This document shows positions 1-11,097 of a stretch of 64,000 nt of DNA, one piece after another. This stretch comes from Rhynchopus euleeides (taxonomy: Eukaryota; Euglenozoa; Diplonemea; Diplonemida; Diplonemidae), in contig OY723255.1 of the NCBI GenBank assembly GCA_963210315.1, positions 1,116,001 through 1,180,000 of the forward strand, read 5' to 3'. The first letter of the stretch is position 1. The number at the start of each line of letters is the position of its first letter. The translations under genes and the position numbers were made by a program. The notes beneath the pieces are model-generated. The model did no database searches. It was given only the letters and a program-made list of their open reading frames with translations, and was not told where the DNA came from.

Positions 1-360
1 TCTCCTCCGGCTCTGCATCCGGCTTCGCAGCAGCACGGTCACCCACAGCATCTTCCCCATGATGCACGGCGAAGGCGCACGATGGGCAGCACCACGGAGC
101 GTCAGACGGGGGCTCGAGGAACTTCGCAAGAAGATCATCCTCGCCGCTAACCTTCTTCCACTCAGGACACTGATCCCGGCCACGCCCACCACAGCGCCAG
201 CAAGACCGGCTTGCGCGGCCTTGTGCTCAACCCCACACGAAGCGAAACAACAATTCGTGCGGGGGGCGGCCTTCGGCGCATCTTTCGGCAGTGCAGGGAT
301 ATGGATGTCAGTCCATTTCGCCTCACGCAGCTGCGCCATCTTTACCTGGACGAACCCGGT

Positions 361-460
361 TTTTGTTTGTACGAACGGTGCCTGCTAGTGCATGTGTGCA
401 GATACCGAACGCTGCCACGAGTCTTTTTAGTTGGAAAAACACGTTGTTCTGACAAAAAAT
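361..460. repeat. Dispersed ~100-bp repeat, copy 1
   Basis: Begins TTTTGTTTGTACGAACG and contains GATACCGAACGCTGCCACG. A diverged second copy lies at 32251-32342. The ends are weakly inverted (TTTGTACGAAC against GTTCTGACAAA), so it may be a small MITE. No clear target duplication is seen. Confidence 0.6.
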
Positions 461-534
461 AGACATACAAGGCCCCAACCCCCAGCCCAAGCCCAAAAAA
501 ATGTTTTTTTGACCCCACGGGACATCACCACACC

Positions 535-700
535 TCCCCCGGGAGGACGGAACACCTCCCACGGGATGACAGAACACCTCCCGCGGGAGAACATGAGTCC
601 TCCCGCGGGAGGACATGAGTCCTCCCGGGGGGGAGGACATGCCCTACCCGGCGGGACATCTAACAGGTCCCGATCGGGTCCTCCCGTTTCCTACTCCCAC
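535..700. repeat. Array of CCTCCCGCGGGAGG hairpins
   Basis: Repeated short perfect palindromes (CCTCCCGCGGGAGG and variants CCTCCCCCGGGAGG, CCTCCCACGGGATG) separated by ACATGAGT or AACAC-type spacers. Each unit can fold on itself. It resembles in design, not sequence, the hairpin array at 58779-59087. Confidence 0.7.
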
Positions 701-904
701 CTGGGAGGTCCCGGACATCCTGGCTACCATGGTAGCCAACTTGGCCCAACACGGGGCTCCTCGCAATCCTGAGGGCCTGGGGCCTCTTCAGCACCAAGTA
801 TGTGGGTTTGGCGTGTGTCGGGGACTGGGAGAGTTCACTTCTTGTGACAGGGTCAGTCGGGCAGCCAACACCCACCCAGACCCAGCGGGACCCCCAGACG
901 GTTT

Positions 905-1470
905 TTTCACAAACCCGTTCATTTGAATATTCGGAATCTGTGCGGATCGTAGTGGGGTCACTTTATTGGCGTAGGTGGACCAACACTGCCTCTGAGGTGA
1001 CACCACAGGCCCTGGAAGGGCTCGAGTGGACTGTGCTGGGCTCTCGGTCGGTGGTGCACTGTGCAGTCGTCGGCACTGCCACGACCTAAAAGGTACTGCC
1101 AAAACCTAAAACCTCAAAGGCGGTGAGTCTGAGGAACCACACGTACACGGAATCTACATGGAACCCGATTTTCAATCACCCCAACATCGGGTTTGCGTTC
1201 ATTTGAATAATTGGAATCCGTGCAAATCGTAGTGGGGTCACTTTTGCAGTGTAGGTGCCACACACCAACCCTGGAATGTTGGTTTGCTTCAGGTGTGGGG
1301 AAGTGACTCGCTCCCGATTGGGCCCGACAGACAGCCGTTATGGACTGCACCTACCCACTGACGCGACCCAGTGGTACCTCACCCTCGGTTTTTCCAACCC
1401 CTGTTCAGTTGAACATTAGGAATCTGTGCGTATTGTGATGGGGTCATTTGGCCGTGGGGTGCCGATTCAC
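905..1470. repeat. Three copies of a dispersed repeat with core CTGTGCGGATCGTAGTGGGG
   Basis: The block around TTGAATATTCGGAATCTGTG followed by GGATCGTAGTGGGGTCA occurs near 918-962, 1200-1245 and 1408-1450. Diverged copies recur near 45760-45790, 53332-53372, 53505-53580 and 57290-57370. The flanks are partly conserved too, including CACCCTCGGTTTTTCC at 1380 and 57333. It is probably an old non-autonomous repeat; I could not define its ends. Confidence 0.6.
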
Positions 1471-2699
1471 ACCCATAACTGGCCTTTCGTCACTGGGGCT
1501 CACCACAAGGTTTGTTTGTGGTCTCTCGACCCACTACAGGGCCACTACAAACCTGCACGGACATTTCCTGAAGGATTGTGGACCGGTGTTCTGTGCCAGT
1601 TCTGTGCCGGTTCTGTGCCAGGTCTGTGCCAGATCTGGGGGGTTCCATGATCACACCATCAATAATTATCAAAAACGTGTCTCGTGAGAGATGGGGGTAA
1701 CTCAGCCGCCGCTTTTCCGTTGCATTAGGCCGTCAGTGCCAAAGCTGACGTACGGAGGGGCGAAGCAGGGAGCAAAACACCACTCGTTGGCCTGATGAAG
1801 GGTGGAGTTTGTTCAGTTCGCCCCCCTTCCAACAAGTTTACTGAATGTGGTGATGGGGATTCACAACAGCGTGCCTCAACATGTGACACCGGATGTCGCC
1901 CCCTGTGCAGACACCAGAATCACTCTCAGGAACAGCACTGGGTGCCGTCCTGCTGCCCCTTGGTCGGGAAGCAGTCCCACGCAGTGCTTCTCAGAACAAG
2001 CAGTGGCGTGGTACCCCGAGCCGCCCTGAAGCAGCGGCAGAGTTACAAAGGCGTGGGGTGGGGGGTGGGGGGTGGGGTGGCGCTGCCTTGTGTGTGTGTT
2101 TCGTATCGCCGTTGGGGGTTCGACAGGGCCCAAAAAAATGAAAATTTACGGGCCTTTTTGACACCTGGGCAGAAAGAACAACTCGCGGAAAACCAACTAC
2201 CCCAGTCCTTCCGGGGAAGCATGACCATGCATTGCAAGAGAAGGGATAACGGGAGGGTGGGAGGGGGGGGGGGGCAGTGAACTCAAGTAGAAGGGAGCAC
2301 AAGAACAGGGGAGGTGCAATGACACTTGGCTCATCCAACCGCTGAACACCCTCACTTCCCCCAGCCCACAACCCTGCCGGTGGATAGGCACACACCCTGA
2401 CATCAGCTTCATCCACATTGCCACGTCTCCTGGAACTCCTTCCAAGGCGCGTGTCCCCTTTGTTGGGCAAGGAACGAGGTGAGTCTTTCGCAAAACCGAA
2501 CGAGAATGCTGCCGGCACTGCATGGCAGAAGCCACAGAGCAGCCCAAACTCCGTCGCTGAGTAAGTCGGTTCCGACTGCGCAAGGGATACGGCCCTTGAA
2601 TAATTTACTCAGGAATAGGTTTTTGGAGAATATGGGTTTTTTATCCCATATCTACCACCCCCCGTGTATATGTCACCCCCCCCCCCCCCCCAGGTGCAA

Positions 2700-2940
2700 A
2701 AATCAGGCATGTCGCTAAGCGTCGACCGTCGACCCAGTGATTTTGGGTTTCCCCCCCCCCCCATAAAAAAGCGTCGACCCAGTGGAACTGGGTTGCCATT
2801 CAAGCCTGGACCAAACGTCAACCCATTTATTACGCTGGGTCGACGCTAACCTAGCGTTGACCCGGTTACACTGGGTCGACGCTCACCAAGCGTCGACCAA
2901 GCGTCAACCCACTTTCACTGGGTCGACGTCGAAGAGAGTA
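2700..2940. repeat. GTCGACCCAGT/ACTGGGTCGAC palindrome array
   Basis: At least five copies of a near-palindrome AGCGTCGACCCAGT with arms ACTGGGTCGACGC. It ends next to a partial copy (2949-2993) of the dispersed GGCGGAGCC element. The same association of the two repeats recurs at 5251-5415. Confidence 0.7.
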
Positions 2941-3713
2941 TGGTTTTGCAGGAACAGATGCTCACTACCGTGGCCTCCGGCGGCAGAGGAACCACGGAAG
3001 GAACCCAGCGCCTCACACCGTGCCCACCTAGTGGTCCACCGATGGGGAAATGAGGCAACAACACGAGCGCGCGCGAAGTGCGCGCGCGAGAAAAATTGAC
3101 CCCTAGTGTTTTCCCCCTTGATCCCCCCCAAAACAGGAGCGTCAACCCACCAAATCTCCAAAATCGAAAAGTTAGCGACAGGCCTGGTGCAAAAATTGGG
3201 AGGGGGGTGACATGAACACACCTTTTAGGGGGTGACATATACACGGGGGGTGGTAGGTACCCGAAAAAGCGTTGCTCGCTATCTTTGTGTGACACTTGGG
3301 CAGGAGATCCTGTTGCGGTATGAAAACTATCTGTGCCCCCGCTGGATCGTAAAGTGACAGCAAAACGAGACAACAAACCAATTACTGCCGAAAGTTGTTT
3401 TGTTGGAACGCAGACCCCACTCTTTGTGTACACCACTCCCCGGTCTGATGAAGTGGTGTGAGTGGGGACGCACGATCCAGCTAAAGGCACAGAAAGTTTC
3501 CCCAGTTGGCTACGCCGAACTAACAAAAAAAAATGCTTCGCGTGAACTACTTTTCGCTGAGCACACATTTTGCACATCAACGCATGTGAATCAGAATGAA
3601 GGTGAATACACTAAAGCTTCAGCCGGTCCGGGCAATCGACGCCCGTAAACTCGCAACTCGCAAGAAGTGGAAACCTCTGAAAGAGAAACGCTTGACATGA
3701 ATATGCCCCCAAT

Positions 3714-3821
3714 GGGGGTCTTCGCTGGTCGTTACCCTTCGTCAATCTCCGCCAGTTTTCTGCCAATTCAACTGGAAATGCACCAAAATGCACTGACGAC
3801 CACCCCGTAGTGAAGACCCCC
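3714..3821. mobile_element. 108-bp MITE, GGGGGTCTTCGCT ends
   Basis: Terminal inverted repeats read GGGGGTCTTCGCT at the left and AGTGAAGACCCCC at the right. Copies of the same length lie at 21351-21458 and 34491-34598, and a diverged 101-bp copy at 53931-54031. There is no coding capacity, so it is non-autonomous. Confidence 0.75.
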
Positions 3822-5107
3822 AATGAGGAGAACGGAATGAGGATCGAGAGGAGATCGGAATAACACACCACCGATATGGTGCACACAGGGGGGCGTGTCC
3901 CGAGTTAACAAGAAAGTGCTACCCGATGTCTTCGTGGATTTGCTTGCGCATTACGCACAAGCATGGGGTGGGGAGGGGGTCCCCAAACAGGTGTGACGGA
4001 CGCCCTTCATGGGAAACTGGGGAATACGGGTGGTAAAGAGAGGACTAAGGAGCACGACAGGAATGAAATGGGGGCGGGGGGGGGGGGGGGGTAATGTGTC
4101 GAAGTGGTTCTTCCACGAAAAATAAAAGCACATTCAGTCGCAGGACAGAGACAGATAAAAATGCCGCAAATGTATGTTGTGGAGAAGGGGAGTAGGATTC
4201 AGCCTGCTGTAGCATACGACAAGTATACGTGCGATAAACAGTGCACTGCAGGCTGAACCGTTTGTTCAGCTTCCAACGTGCAATAGCTTTTGCCTTTCCG
4301 TCGCGTTTTATTCTTTGCGACAAACGCAGTGTTCGCGGAAATCATTCAGATCCAAAAAGGCTGCAGTGGGAGCAATGTTTTGTTCACCTACTCCAACGTG
4401 TGCAGGCTGTTTTCCTGCACCTGTTGCGAGCACAACAAACCGCAGGGATGTAGCCAGGCAATAGCCAGGCCTGTGAGAGCAGCAACATCTTGAGAACTCC
4501 CACAGCTCTGTGCAGTTGGGCGCTCGAAGGTACGTTACTGCAGTAAGTGGAAATCGGAAGTGCCTCCTCCTTCTCCCACCGAAAGGCAGAAAAAGGATTG
4601 CCGGGTTTCTTTTGTTTTGTTTGTGCAACCTTCTGGTCACCTGCACGTTGGGGCGTGGAGTGTAGGTGAACAAAACATTGCTCCCACTGCAACCTTTTTA
4701 GTTCTGAACGCCTTCCGTGAGCACGGTGCGTTTGACACAAAAAAGGCAGGAATTATAGCCCGAATAGGCAACCGGTGTGTGTGTGTGTACAGAAGAAATC
4801 ACACAATAGCACGTGACCAGTGTACCCCACACCAGGGATGTCTTTAAATCATGGGGTTTTCGGCAGATTTTCAGATTCTCAATCGTAAAAACCCCCCGTT
4901 TTCCCCTCCCCTAAAATGGGGGTGGCACAGCGTCGTTCTACCACACGAGAGGGTCGTTTTTGGCATCAACGGATCAAACTCTCTTCACGGTGACCCTACT
5001 CAATTTTTTTTGAGTCATTGGGGGCCATTTACTGTGCGTCAAAGTGTCGACGCTTGGCCACCTTTTTGGTGCCGTGGCTGGTGGGTGGCCATGGGCACAC
5101 GCTAGCT

Positions 5108-5415
5108 GGGGGGTCTGGGGGGCAGAGCCCCCCAGCCGCCGGAGGCCACGGTAGTGAACATCTGTTCATTGTGGGCGTAGCTTCTGTGCGAGTTGGCTGC
5201 GTCCTCCTGAGGCCTGAGGCTACTGGAGTGGTTGGACTCCCTGACCTGATGGGTCTGGGGGGCGGAGCCCCCCAGCCGCCGGAGGCCACGGTAGTGAGCA
5301 TATGTTCCTGCAAAACCATACTCTCTTCGACGTCGACCGTCGAACCAGTGTAGCCGGGTTGACGCTTTGTCGGGGCTTACCAATCGTCGACCCAGTAAAA
5401 CTGGTCGACGCGTTT
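5108..5415. repeat. Two GGCGGAGCC-core elements plus GTCGAC palindromes
   Basis: Two copies (5108-5167 and 5251-5308) of the element with the 21-base inverted core CTGGGGGG-CGGAG-CCCCCCAG. Each continues into GCCGGAGGCCACGGTAGTGA and a CATCTGTTC-like end. The second is followed directly by the GTCGACCCAGT palindromes at 5325-5415. Ten copies of this element occur in the window. Confidence 0.75.
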
Positions 5416-6198
5416 TTATGGGGGGTGGAAACCCGGGTTTGCGGGTTTGCGTGGGTACCCCAAAAGCAAGGTGGCACCAGAATGTGCCTTCGACTTTTGC
5501 CGAGACTCTCATTTGTGAGGCCTTTCCTGTCGTGGGTGGGGTTTTGCTGTTTCAACTGTTGTGAGTTGTGCTTGGGGCTGGTGGGTGATGGGGAAAAGAC
5601 TAGAAAGTCCTGTCGTGCTGTGGCTGCTTGGTGGGGCTAGCGCAGCAGGTCTCTCATTTTCTTCTTTATTCACACCAAGGTAGTTCCCATCCTCACAGTT
5701 TTTCTTTCTCTGCAGATTTCCCGAGACTGGGACCCCCAAAAAAGGGGGGGAAAACCCCCAAGAAAAAACAGGGGTTTTTTTGGGGGTTTTTTTCCTGGGG
5801 CCGAAATCCTCAATCTCAATCATGATTTAAATATATCCCTGCCCCACACCAATACAAAAATATGACGCTTGTGTGGAATACATGCCACACAGAATGAAAG
5901 CCCTCGCCCCTCCTATCCAGTGTGTGTATATTATACCTGTTGGAAGAGAACCCCCGACAGAGTAAACCTGCCTGCCTGCAAGCCTGCAGGAGACCACGCG
6001 ATGTGCGGTGCCGACTGAAGATCCGGCAGAAGGCATGGCCACCACGACCCAGCTCTACCTGCCGTTGCCAGGTTCTCACAGATGCACCAGGAGCGGTGCC
6101 CGGAGCTCCCCTCCGAACCTCAGCAGGACAGCACGCACATCCGCCTCATGCTCATCGGCCACATCTGCAGCATGATCCACCGAGGCCCCACCGATATA

Positions 6199-6544
6199 CC
6201 GTATACGTAAATATTTTGGAACGTAAATATTATGGAACGTAAATATTATGGAACGTAAATATTATGGAACGCTGGTGGGTTGGCGTTCCAGATTTTTTTC
6301 GTTCCATAATATTTACAGGGCTTTCTGCGACTCGGGGACTTGGACCAGGTGATCGGACGGCGTACAGAGTCCCTGACGAGACCTACTCGTGCACTTTTCG
6401 CGCGATTCCTGACGCAAGCCGTCCTCACCACCGAGTGGCCCAACTGGCCCTGTAAATATTTTGGAACGTAAATATTATGGAACGGACCGGCCAAAAATGG
6501 GCCCGTTCCATAATATTTACGTTCCATAATATTTACGTATACGG
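6199..6544. mobile_element. 346-bp TA-flanked MITE in the 3' end of the cyclase gene
   Basis: Terminal inverted repeats CCGTATACGTAAATATT at 6199 and its complement ending at 6544, flanked by TA on both sides (6197-6198, 6545-6546), as in Tc1/mariner-type insertions. The left arm is built from four 16-bp units (ACGTAAATATTATGGA). A second, inner inverted pair (CGTTCCATAATATTTACAGGG near 6300 and its complement near 6450) suggests a nested element. There is no transposase ORF. It supplies the last residues and stop of the overlapping cyclase reading frame. Confidence 0.8.
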
Positions 6545-8193
6545 TACGCCTGCATCGCTGAGTTGTAGTCAGCCCACTCTGCCGCACCCTGCCCTATCTC
6601 GTACAGCCACTCGTCTCCCTTCCGCCCAGAGGCCTTCGCCTCGGTGACAAGCTCGTAGACACGCTCGGCAGGCTCATCTGTTGGACCCGACGCCTTGCAG
6701 ATGCGCACAGTGCGGGGGAGGAGGAGCAGCGTGTGCTCGAGGTCAGCCTCCGTGCGGATGAGAGCGTTGCACAGCACCGTGACGCCGAGGGCACGCGCGG
6801 CATATTCCATGCCGTTGGCTGACCTGGCCACCCCACCCAGCACGCTGAAGCGGCGTGCGGATAGGCACCCCATGTCGCCGCACAGCGCCCTGCCGGACGC
6901 GAGCCCGATGCTGATCTTGAGAGGTGGTGGGGGCGCCGTGTCGGGCTTGGCTGGGGCGCCTGCGGTGTTCTCAGCAGTGATGATCGCAACCGTGGCGTGC
7001 GTTGCGGCGGTGGCGTGCACGGCGCAGGGGCGCAGCGCGTTGAACGACGCCAGGATGCGGTCCCCCACGAACACATCCACGACGCCGCGCCGGTGCTCCA
7101 CCTCAGCCTGTGTGATCTCGAGGAGGCTGCCGAACTGCATGGCGTATCTGTGTGCATCCTCTGCAAGGCTTTCCAGCGTATCCCGCACGTTCACAACCAT
7201 GACGGAGGCACGCACCTCCCGCATCTCCCACAGGTGGCGCGTCATCGCCAGTGGGTTGGGGATTGACAGCGCGGCGCTGCTCTCGCTATGGGTGCAGCTT
7301 ATGCTGTGCACTTCTGTGTCTGTGTCGCCGAGACACTCTCGGTCCAGAGCAGCATCCTCCGCTAGCGGCAGGCACGACCTCGGCAGATACGGGCGGTAGA
7401 CCCTCAGGTTCTGCTCCAGCTGGTGGAGGGCGGAGTGCATCGCGACTGGGAGGTCTGCCGCCTCCAGCATCTGTGCCACCGTGTCTACGTCGTAGGCAGC
7501 CAGCAGCACGGCGACGCGCTCGATGGTGGAGATGGTGCGCGCCATGGTGGCCTGCTCCTTCTCTGCAGACTCCGCGAAGCTGCGTGTCGCGATGAAGTCT
7601 GCCACCAGCACCAGCACGGAGAAGCTCATCTCCTGCAGGGCGACGCTGAGCTTCCGTTCGCACGGCGGGGAGTCGCAGGAGCACCGCCCCTGCATGTATC
7701 TAGTGCGGACCTCCCACCCGTCTGTCCCGGGGGCGTCAAACAGCCCGAAGCGGGCGATGGACTCTGCTGCCGTGATCAAAATCCAAAACGTTGTGCCCAC
7801 AATCAGGTAGGACGCAAAGCGGCGCCCGAGCCGCAGCGTCAGCGCCAGGTCGGCGAGGAGGACGAGCAGCGGCCACACCGGCTCCTGGCTGAGGGTGCGC
7901 ATGTTCAGGTCGAGGGCAATGGTGTTGAGGAAGCCCAACACGATGTACCCTTTCAGTGCGGTGTCTGGCAACGGTCCCCGGAAGAGGCACATCGCCAGCA
8001 CCGTGAGGTTGACAGTTATGGCGCTGAAGTAGAACGGGGTCATGAGGGGCGGGATCTTGCTCATCCCCGTCAGAGTGAAGAACATCTCTATGGGGGCCGT
8101 GATGGCGCTGATGATGAACATGATTTGTCGGTTCGTGCGCCGTTGGCCCTGCAGCTTCCCGTCCATCGACACCACATTCTCGAACCAGGTCAT
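6517..8193 (-). CDS. Multi-pass membrane protein with degenerate class III nucleotide cyclase domain
   Basis: 558 residues from a true ATG at 8193. Residues ~25-220 carry about six hydrophobic segments, followed by a helical linker and, from ~330, a class III adenylyl/guanylyl cyclase homology domain. Visible motifs are VMVVNVRDT (first metal strand, Asn where the catalytic Asp is usual), VDVFVGDRILASFN (second metal Asp), ISIGLASGRALCGDMG and RRFSVLGGVARSANGMEYAAR. The missing first Asp suggests a degenerate or non-cyclase role; no assay can be read from sequence. The last residues (IRKYYGT) come from the MITE at 6199-6544. Beyond the MITE an open frame of about 37 residues, one base out of phase and ending at 6076, looks like the original C-terminus, so the gene is probably damaged. 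Confidence 0.75.
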   Translation of the reverse strand: MTWFENVVSMDGKLQGQRRTNRQIMFIISAITAPIEMFFTLTGMSKIPPLMTPFYFSAITVNLTVLAMCLFRGPLPDTALKGYIVLGFLNTIALDLNMRTLSQEPVWPLLVLLADLALTLRLGRRFASYLIVGTTFWILITAAESIARFGLFDAPGTDGWEVRTRYMQGRCSCDSPPCERKLSVALQEMSFSVLVLVADFIATRSFAESAEKEQATMARTISTIERVAVLLAAYDVDTVAQMLEAADLPVAMHSALHQLEQNLRVYRPYLPRSCLPLAEDAALDRECLGDTDTEVHSISCTHSESSAALSIPNPLAMTRHLWEMREVRASVMVVNVRDTLESLAEDAHRYAMQFGSLLEITQAEVEHRRGVVDVFVGDRILASFNALRPCAVHATAATHATVAIITAENTAGAPAKPDTAPPPPLKISIGLASGRALCGDMGCLSARRFSVLGGVARSANGMEYAARALGVTVLCNALIRTEADLEHTLLLLPRTVRICKASGPTDEPAERVYELVTEAKASGRKGDEWLYEIGQGAAEWADYNSAMQAYRIRKYYGT

Positions 8194-8833
8194 TCAAAAG
8201 ATGAAGGGGGTGGGAGGGGAGGGGGGGGTGACGTCAGAACAAAAAACGATCCGACGTGTGTAATGTGTTTGCTCTGCCCTGCCGTGATTGTTACAAGCTA
8301 AGCAGTGGAGGGTGGGGGGGGGGGGGGGTAGTAAAAGAAGACTGCAATAAAAAGGAGCCGGCGGTACGTAATGTGTTTGTTTGTGCAACCGGGGTGTTAC
8401 TCTGCAGAAGGAAGGTGAAGATACTGATAAGGCAGAGAAGCAAATGATGCAGACTACACGCCCACATTGCTGCCACAGCTCCTTTTTAGGCTATAGGGTT
8501 AACACACTTCTCGCCCGAGTGGGTGATTTGCGCGTTCTCCCAAAAAGAAAACGTTGCGTCTGCAAATCAGACAGTAAGGGGGAGAGAAGAGGGGTGGGGT
8601 GGGGTGGGGAGGGTAGCCCGTCTTGCGGCCTCCTTGGATGTGATGGTATCAATAGCTTCTAGCTTGTTCCGCAGGGCTTCGCCTGACTTGGAGTGACCCC
8701 CCACCTGTACACCGAGCAGGGCACTGGCATGCGAAGACGGTCAGCGGCACCGCCACCTTTTTAGCGTGTTGGGTCTCTCGCCGATCCCGTGGTTTTCTTC
8801 ATTTGAAAATTCCGCATTTTTTCTTTGCACCGC
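8194..8833. other. Intergenic region, no gene seen
   Basis: Contains a G-run at ~8313-8329 followed by AGTAAAAGAAGACTGC, a weak match to the module repeated after other G-runs in the window, and a second G-rich block near 8580-8615. I see no coding or RNA gene. Confidence 0.5.
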
Positions 8834-10024
8834 CTAGAGTGAGGAGCAGTGGGGGGATGGGGATGGACCATCCGCCACCGCAACAGGCACCACACGAACG
8901 CTGTCTTGAAATGCTTGGAAAATATACCTCCCGCAGGCGGTCACCGTAATGGCATGCGGTGGCAGGTTGGGCCCGTCGTCGTCATCAACAGCATCCCCCT
9001 CACCAGCGCCATCCCGACAGGCGTGCTGCTGCATGCCCAGCTGCAGGCCCGTCTCCAGATCCCATAGGTGCAGCCCCTCGCAGCTGCATGTAAGGACCGT
9101 CCCACATGGTGACACGTCTGCGCTGCAGACAAGGCTGCCGTGCGGCAGCAGGTGCATGCACTGCGCTTCCCCGCCCCCCGGAGCACAGCTGAGCCGCAGC
9201 ACCTCCAGCGTCACGTTGTCCCGCCTGACGGCCACCACCCCCCCGCCCGACCCCACCACGGCGATGTCAGGGGTGCTGGCGCCCGGATGGTGCACCTCTG
9301 TGCACCCTGCGTCACCCCACACGCGCAGCGTCCCGTCGTTTGACCACGACATCACACCCCGCGCTGTGGCGAACACACGCTGCACCGCACGCGTGTGCCC
9401 CTTCAGGGTGGAGATGCAGGCACCAGACGACACATCCCAGAGCCTCACTGTGGCGTCACGCGCCCCGCTGATCAGGCGTGTGGAGCAAGGCGTGAAGCAG
9501 ACGTCCCACACGTTGCGAGTATGCCCGCAGAGCTCGTGTCTGCGTGCCCCTGTGGTGGCGCACCACAGCTTCACGGAGCTGTTGCTGGCGTGCGTCGAAG
9601 CCAGCGTGGCGCCGCAAGGCGAGAAGCAAACAGCGCCGCTGCAGGCATCGGGCTGGCTCCACAGAAGCTCGGTGGTGTGCGTGCAGTGCACGCGCACCCC
9701 AGGGGAGTCGCCAGCAGCAAAGGCGACACGCGACGAGCAGGGCGACACCGAGACCCGGTAGGCAAACAGCGGGTAGGATGCGGGGGCGGAGACTGCTGGG
9801 CGCACCTCGACGAGGCAGCCCTCCTCCAACGGCGTGTCGCCCAGAGGCTGCGACATGTCAGCCAGGGCCGTGCCGCTGCCGCGGATCTGCAGCGACAGCG
9901 CATGGCGTGAGGATTCGGGAAAGGCCTCGGCGATCTTGGCGGCCAGGGCACCGACTGTGTCGCTGCAGCACACCCTGATGGAGGATGACTGTCCCGTCGG
10001 GGTGTAGCGGGCATGTAACTCCAT
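8834..10024 (-). CDS. Diverged ubiquitin-like/WD40 protein
   Basis: 396 residues from the ATG at 10024. An upstream in-frame extension to 10246 has no ATG at its end and is proline-rich, so I reject it. Residues 1-~80 match the Ubl of the array genes only in pattern (MELHARYTPTG, later a GALAAKIAEAFP helix and an LGDTPLEEGCLVEVRP end). WD repeats follow, the clearest being HTRNVWDVCFTPC ending in ATVRLWD, and HTRAVQRVF ending in GTLRVWG. It lacks the repetitive near-identity of the array members, is intact, and is likely an outgroup paralog. A binding role is inferred from the propeller fold; the partner is unknown. Confidence 0.75.
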   Translation of the reverse strand: MELHARYTPTGQSSSIRVCCSDTVGALAAKIAEAFPESSRHALSLQIRGSGTALADMSQPLGDTPLEEGCLVEVRPAVSAPASYPLFAYRVSVSPCSSRVAFAAGDSPGVRVHCTHTTELLWSQPDACSGAVCFSPCGATLASTHASNSSVKLWCATTGARRHELCGHTRNVWDVCFTPCSTRLISGARDATVRLWDVSSGACISTLKGHTRAVQRVFATARGVMSWSNDGTLRVWGDAGCTEVHHPGASTPDIAVVGSGGGVVAVRRDNVTLEVLRLSCAPGGGEAQCMHLLPHGSLVCSADVSPCGTVLTCSCEGLHLWDLETGLQLGMQQHACRDGAGEGDAVDDDDGPNLPPHAITVTACGRYIFQAFQDSVRVVPVAVADGPSPSPHCSSL

Positions 10025-11097
10025 ACTCCTGCATGTGCCCTGCCAGGGATGATGTAAAAAACGATGTAAAGAAGAGCAGGTGATGATGGCGGACGTGAGG
10101 AGACACTCCGTAGCTCCACCAAAGTGGCGGAGGGGAGGGGGGGCGTGGGGTGGGGGGGGTGGGGTGGGGGTTGACTGTCGAGAGTGAAAGCAAAGGCAAG
10201 TCTCCCAGCACCTTCTCGCAAGGTTGGCGATTTTTGTAGCCACCACACCAGATATGCTGTGCAGGGTGGATCAATGCACAAAGGGAGGGTGTGTGGCAGT
10301 TGTCTGTCAGTTGCCTTTTGTTGGACCGCAACACAGGGAGATGGGGAGGGGGGAGGGTGGGTAGTGAAATAGAAGTAGAAGGGATCACAAGAATGATCAC
10401 CCTTCACTCGTTCTCGCAGGTTGTGGCAGGAGATGGGGGGGGTAAAGAGTAGAATGTAGAATCGATTGTTCCACGGTATTAAAATCCACACGTGGGGGAG
10501 GGGGGGGGGGGGACCTTTGGTTGCCCTGCTACGTCCGATGGTTGTTACCTTATCGCCACGTATTTGCAATACTAGTCAATTGCTTTGTAATGCTCATCCA
10601 CATCCCATCCATTATCAACACCCCGCATTTGCAATACTAGTGTCGTCGTTTCGGGCCTTCCACACCACGTCTTCTTCTCTCAGCTCTCCTCAGGCATGGA
10701 GCGAGGATCTTTGGAACCCGGGGGGGACCAATTCCCAGGCAGACACAACTAGCACCGCAACACAGGGGAGATGGCGCGGGGGGGGGGGGGGGGGGCAGTG
10801 AGATAAGGTAGAAGAGAGCATCTGGGGATCTTCAGCAGGGATGTACCGATGCAGGTTGTGTCCGACATCCAGCGCTATACTTGGGCCGTGTTCGCGAGGG
10901 AGGGGAGGGGGTGTTGAGCAGTCTGCAGAGAGAGCACTGCTGTTAGTCCTTTGCTATCTTCCCATCTCAGATGCACCGCACAGCTGCCTCAAAACAGAGG
11001 CATGGGTGAGGGGGTGCTGTGTGCTGCAAGGCAAGAAAGCAGGCACGTGCCAAAAGGACGACACAAGGGAGGGGAGCAGGGTTCCGAGACACTGCAC
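10025..11097. other. Intergenic region with two repeat modules
   Basis: 10190-10345 is similar to 56330-56470, upstream of the other diverged WD40 gene, suggesting common descent of the two loci. 10365-10432 (G-run, then AGTGAAATAGAAGTAGAAGG and GATCACCCTTCACTCG) matches modules at 57160-57225 and 58675-58740. 10915-11000 holds the box found between most array genes. No coding region is seen. Confidence 0.6.
10915..11000 (-). repeat. Conserved intergenic box of the WD40 array
   Basis: Sequence around AGAGAGCACTGCTGT, CATCTCAGATGCACCGC and CACAGCTGCCTC. It recurs between array genes near 12590, 14045, 19560, 20980, 22760, 28930, 32125, 34120, 36195, 38025, 39470 and 52525. Read on the minus strand it lies upstream of a gene start and downstream of the preceding stop, so it could serve 3' processing, the next 5' region, or both. 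Confidence 0.65.

Larger units (their letters stand above)
1..6075. other. Gene-free repeat-rich region
   Basis: I find no convincing coding region here on either strand. Open frames are short, low-complexity and lack recognisable domains. The stretch holds several families of short palindromic or dispersed repeats (listed separately), G-homopolymer tracts (for example near 2265, 2685, 2750 and 4080) and one 108-bp MITE. Confidence 0.6.

Noticed and set aside
10025-10246. Longer start for the diverged WD40 gene
   Set aside because: The extension has no ATG at its end, is low-complexity proline-rich, and the Ubl alignment begins at the ATG at 10024.
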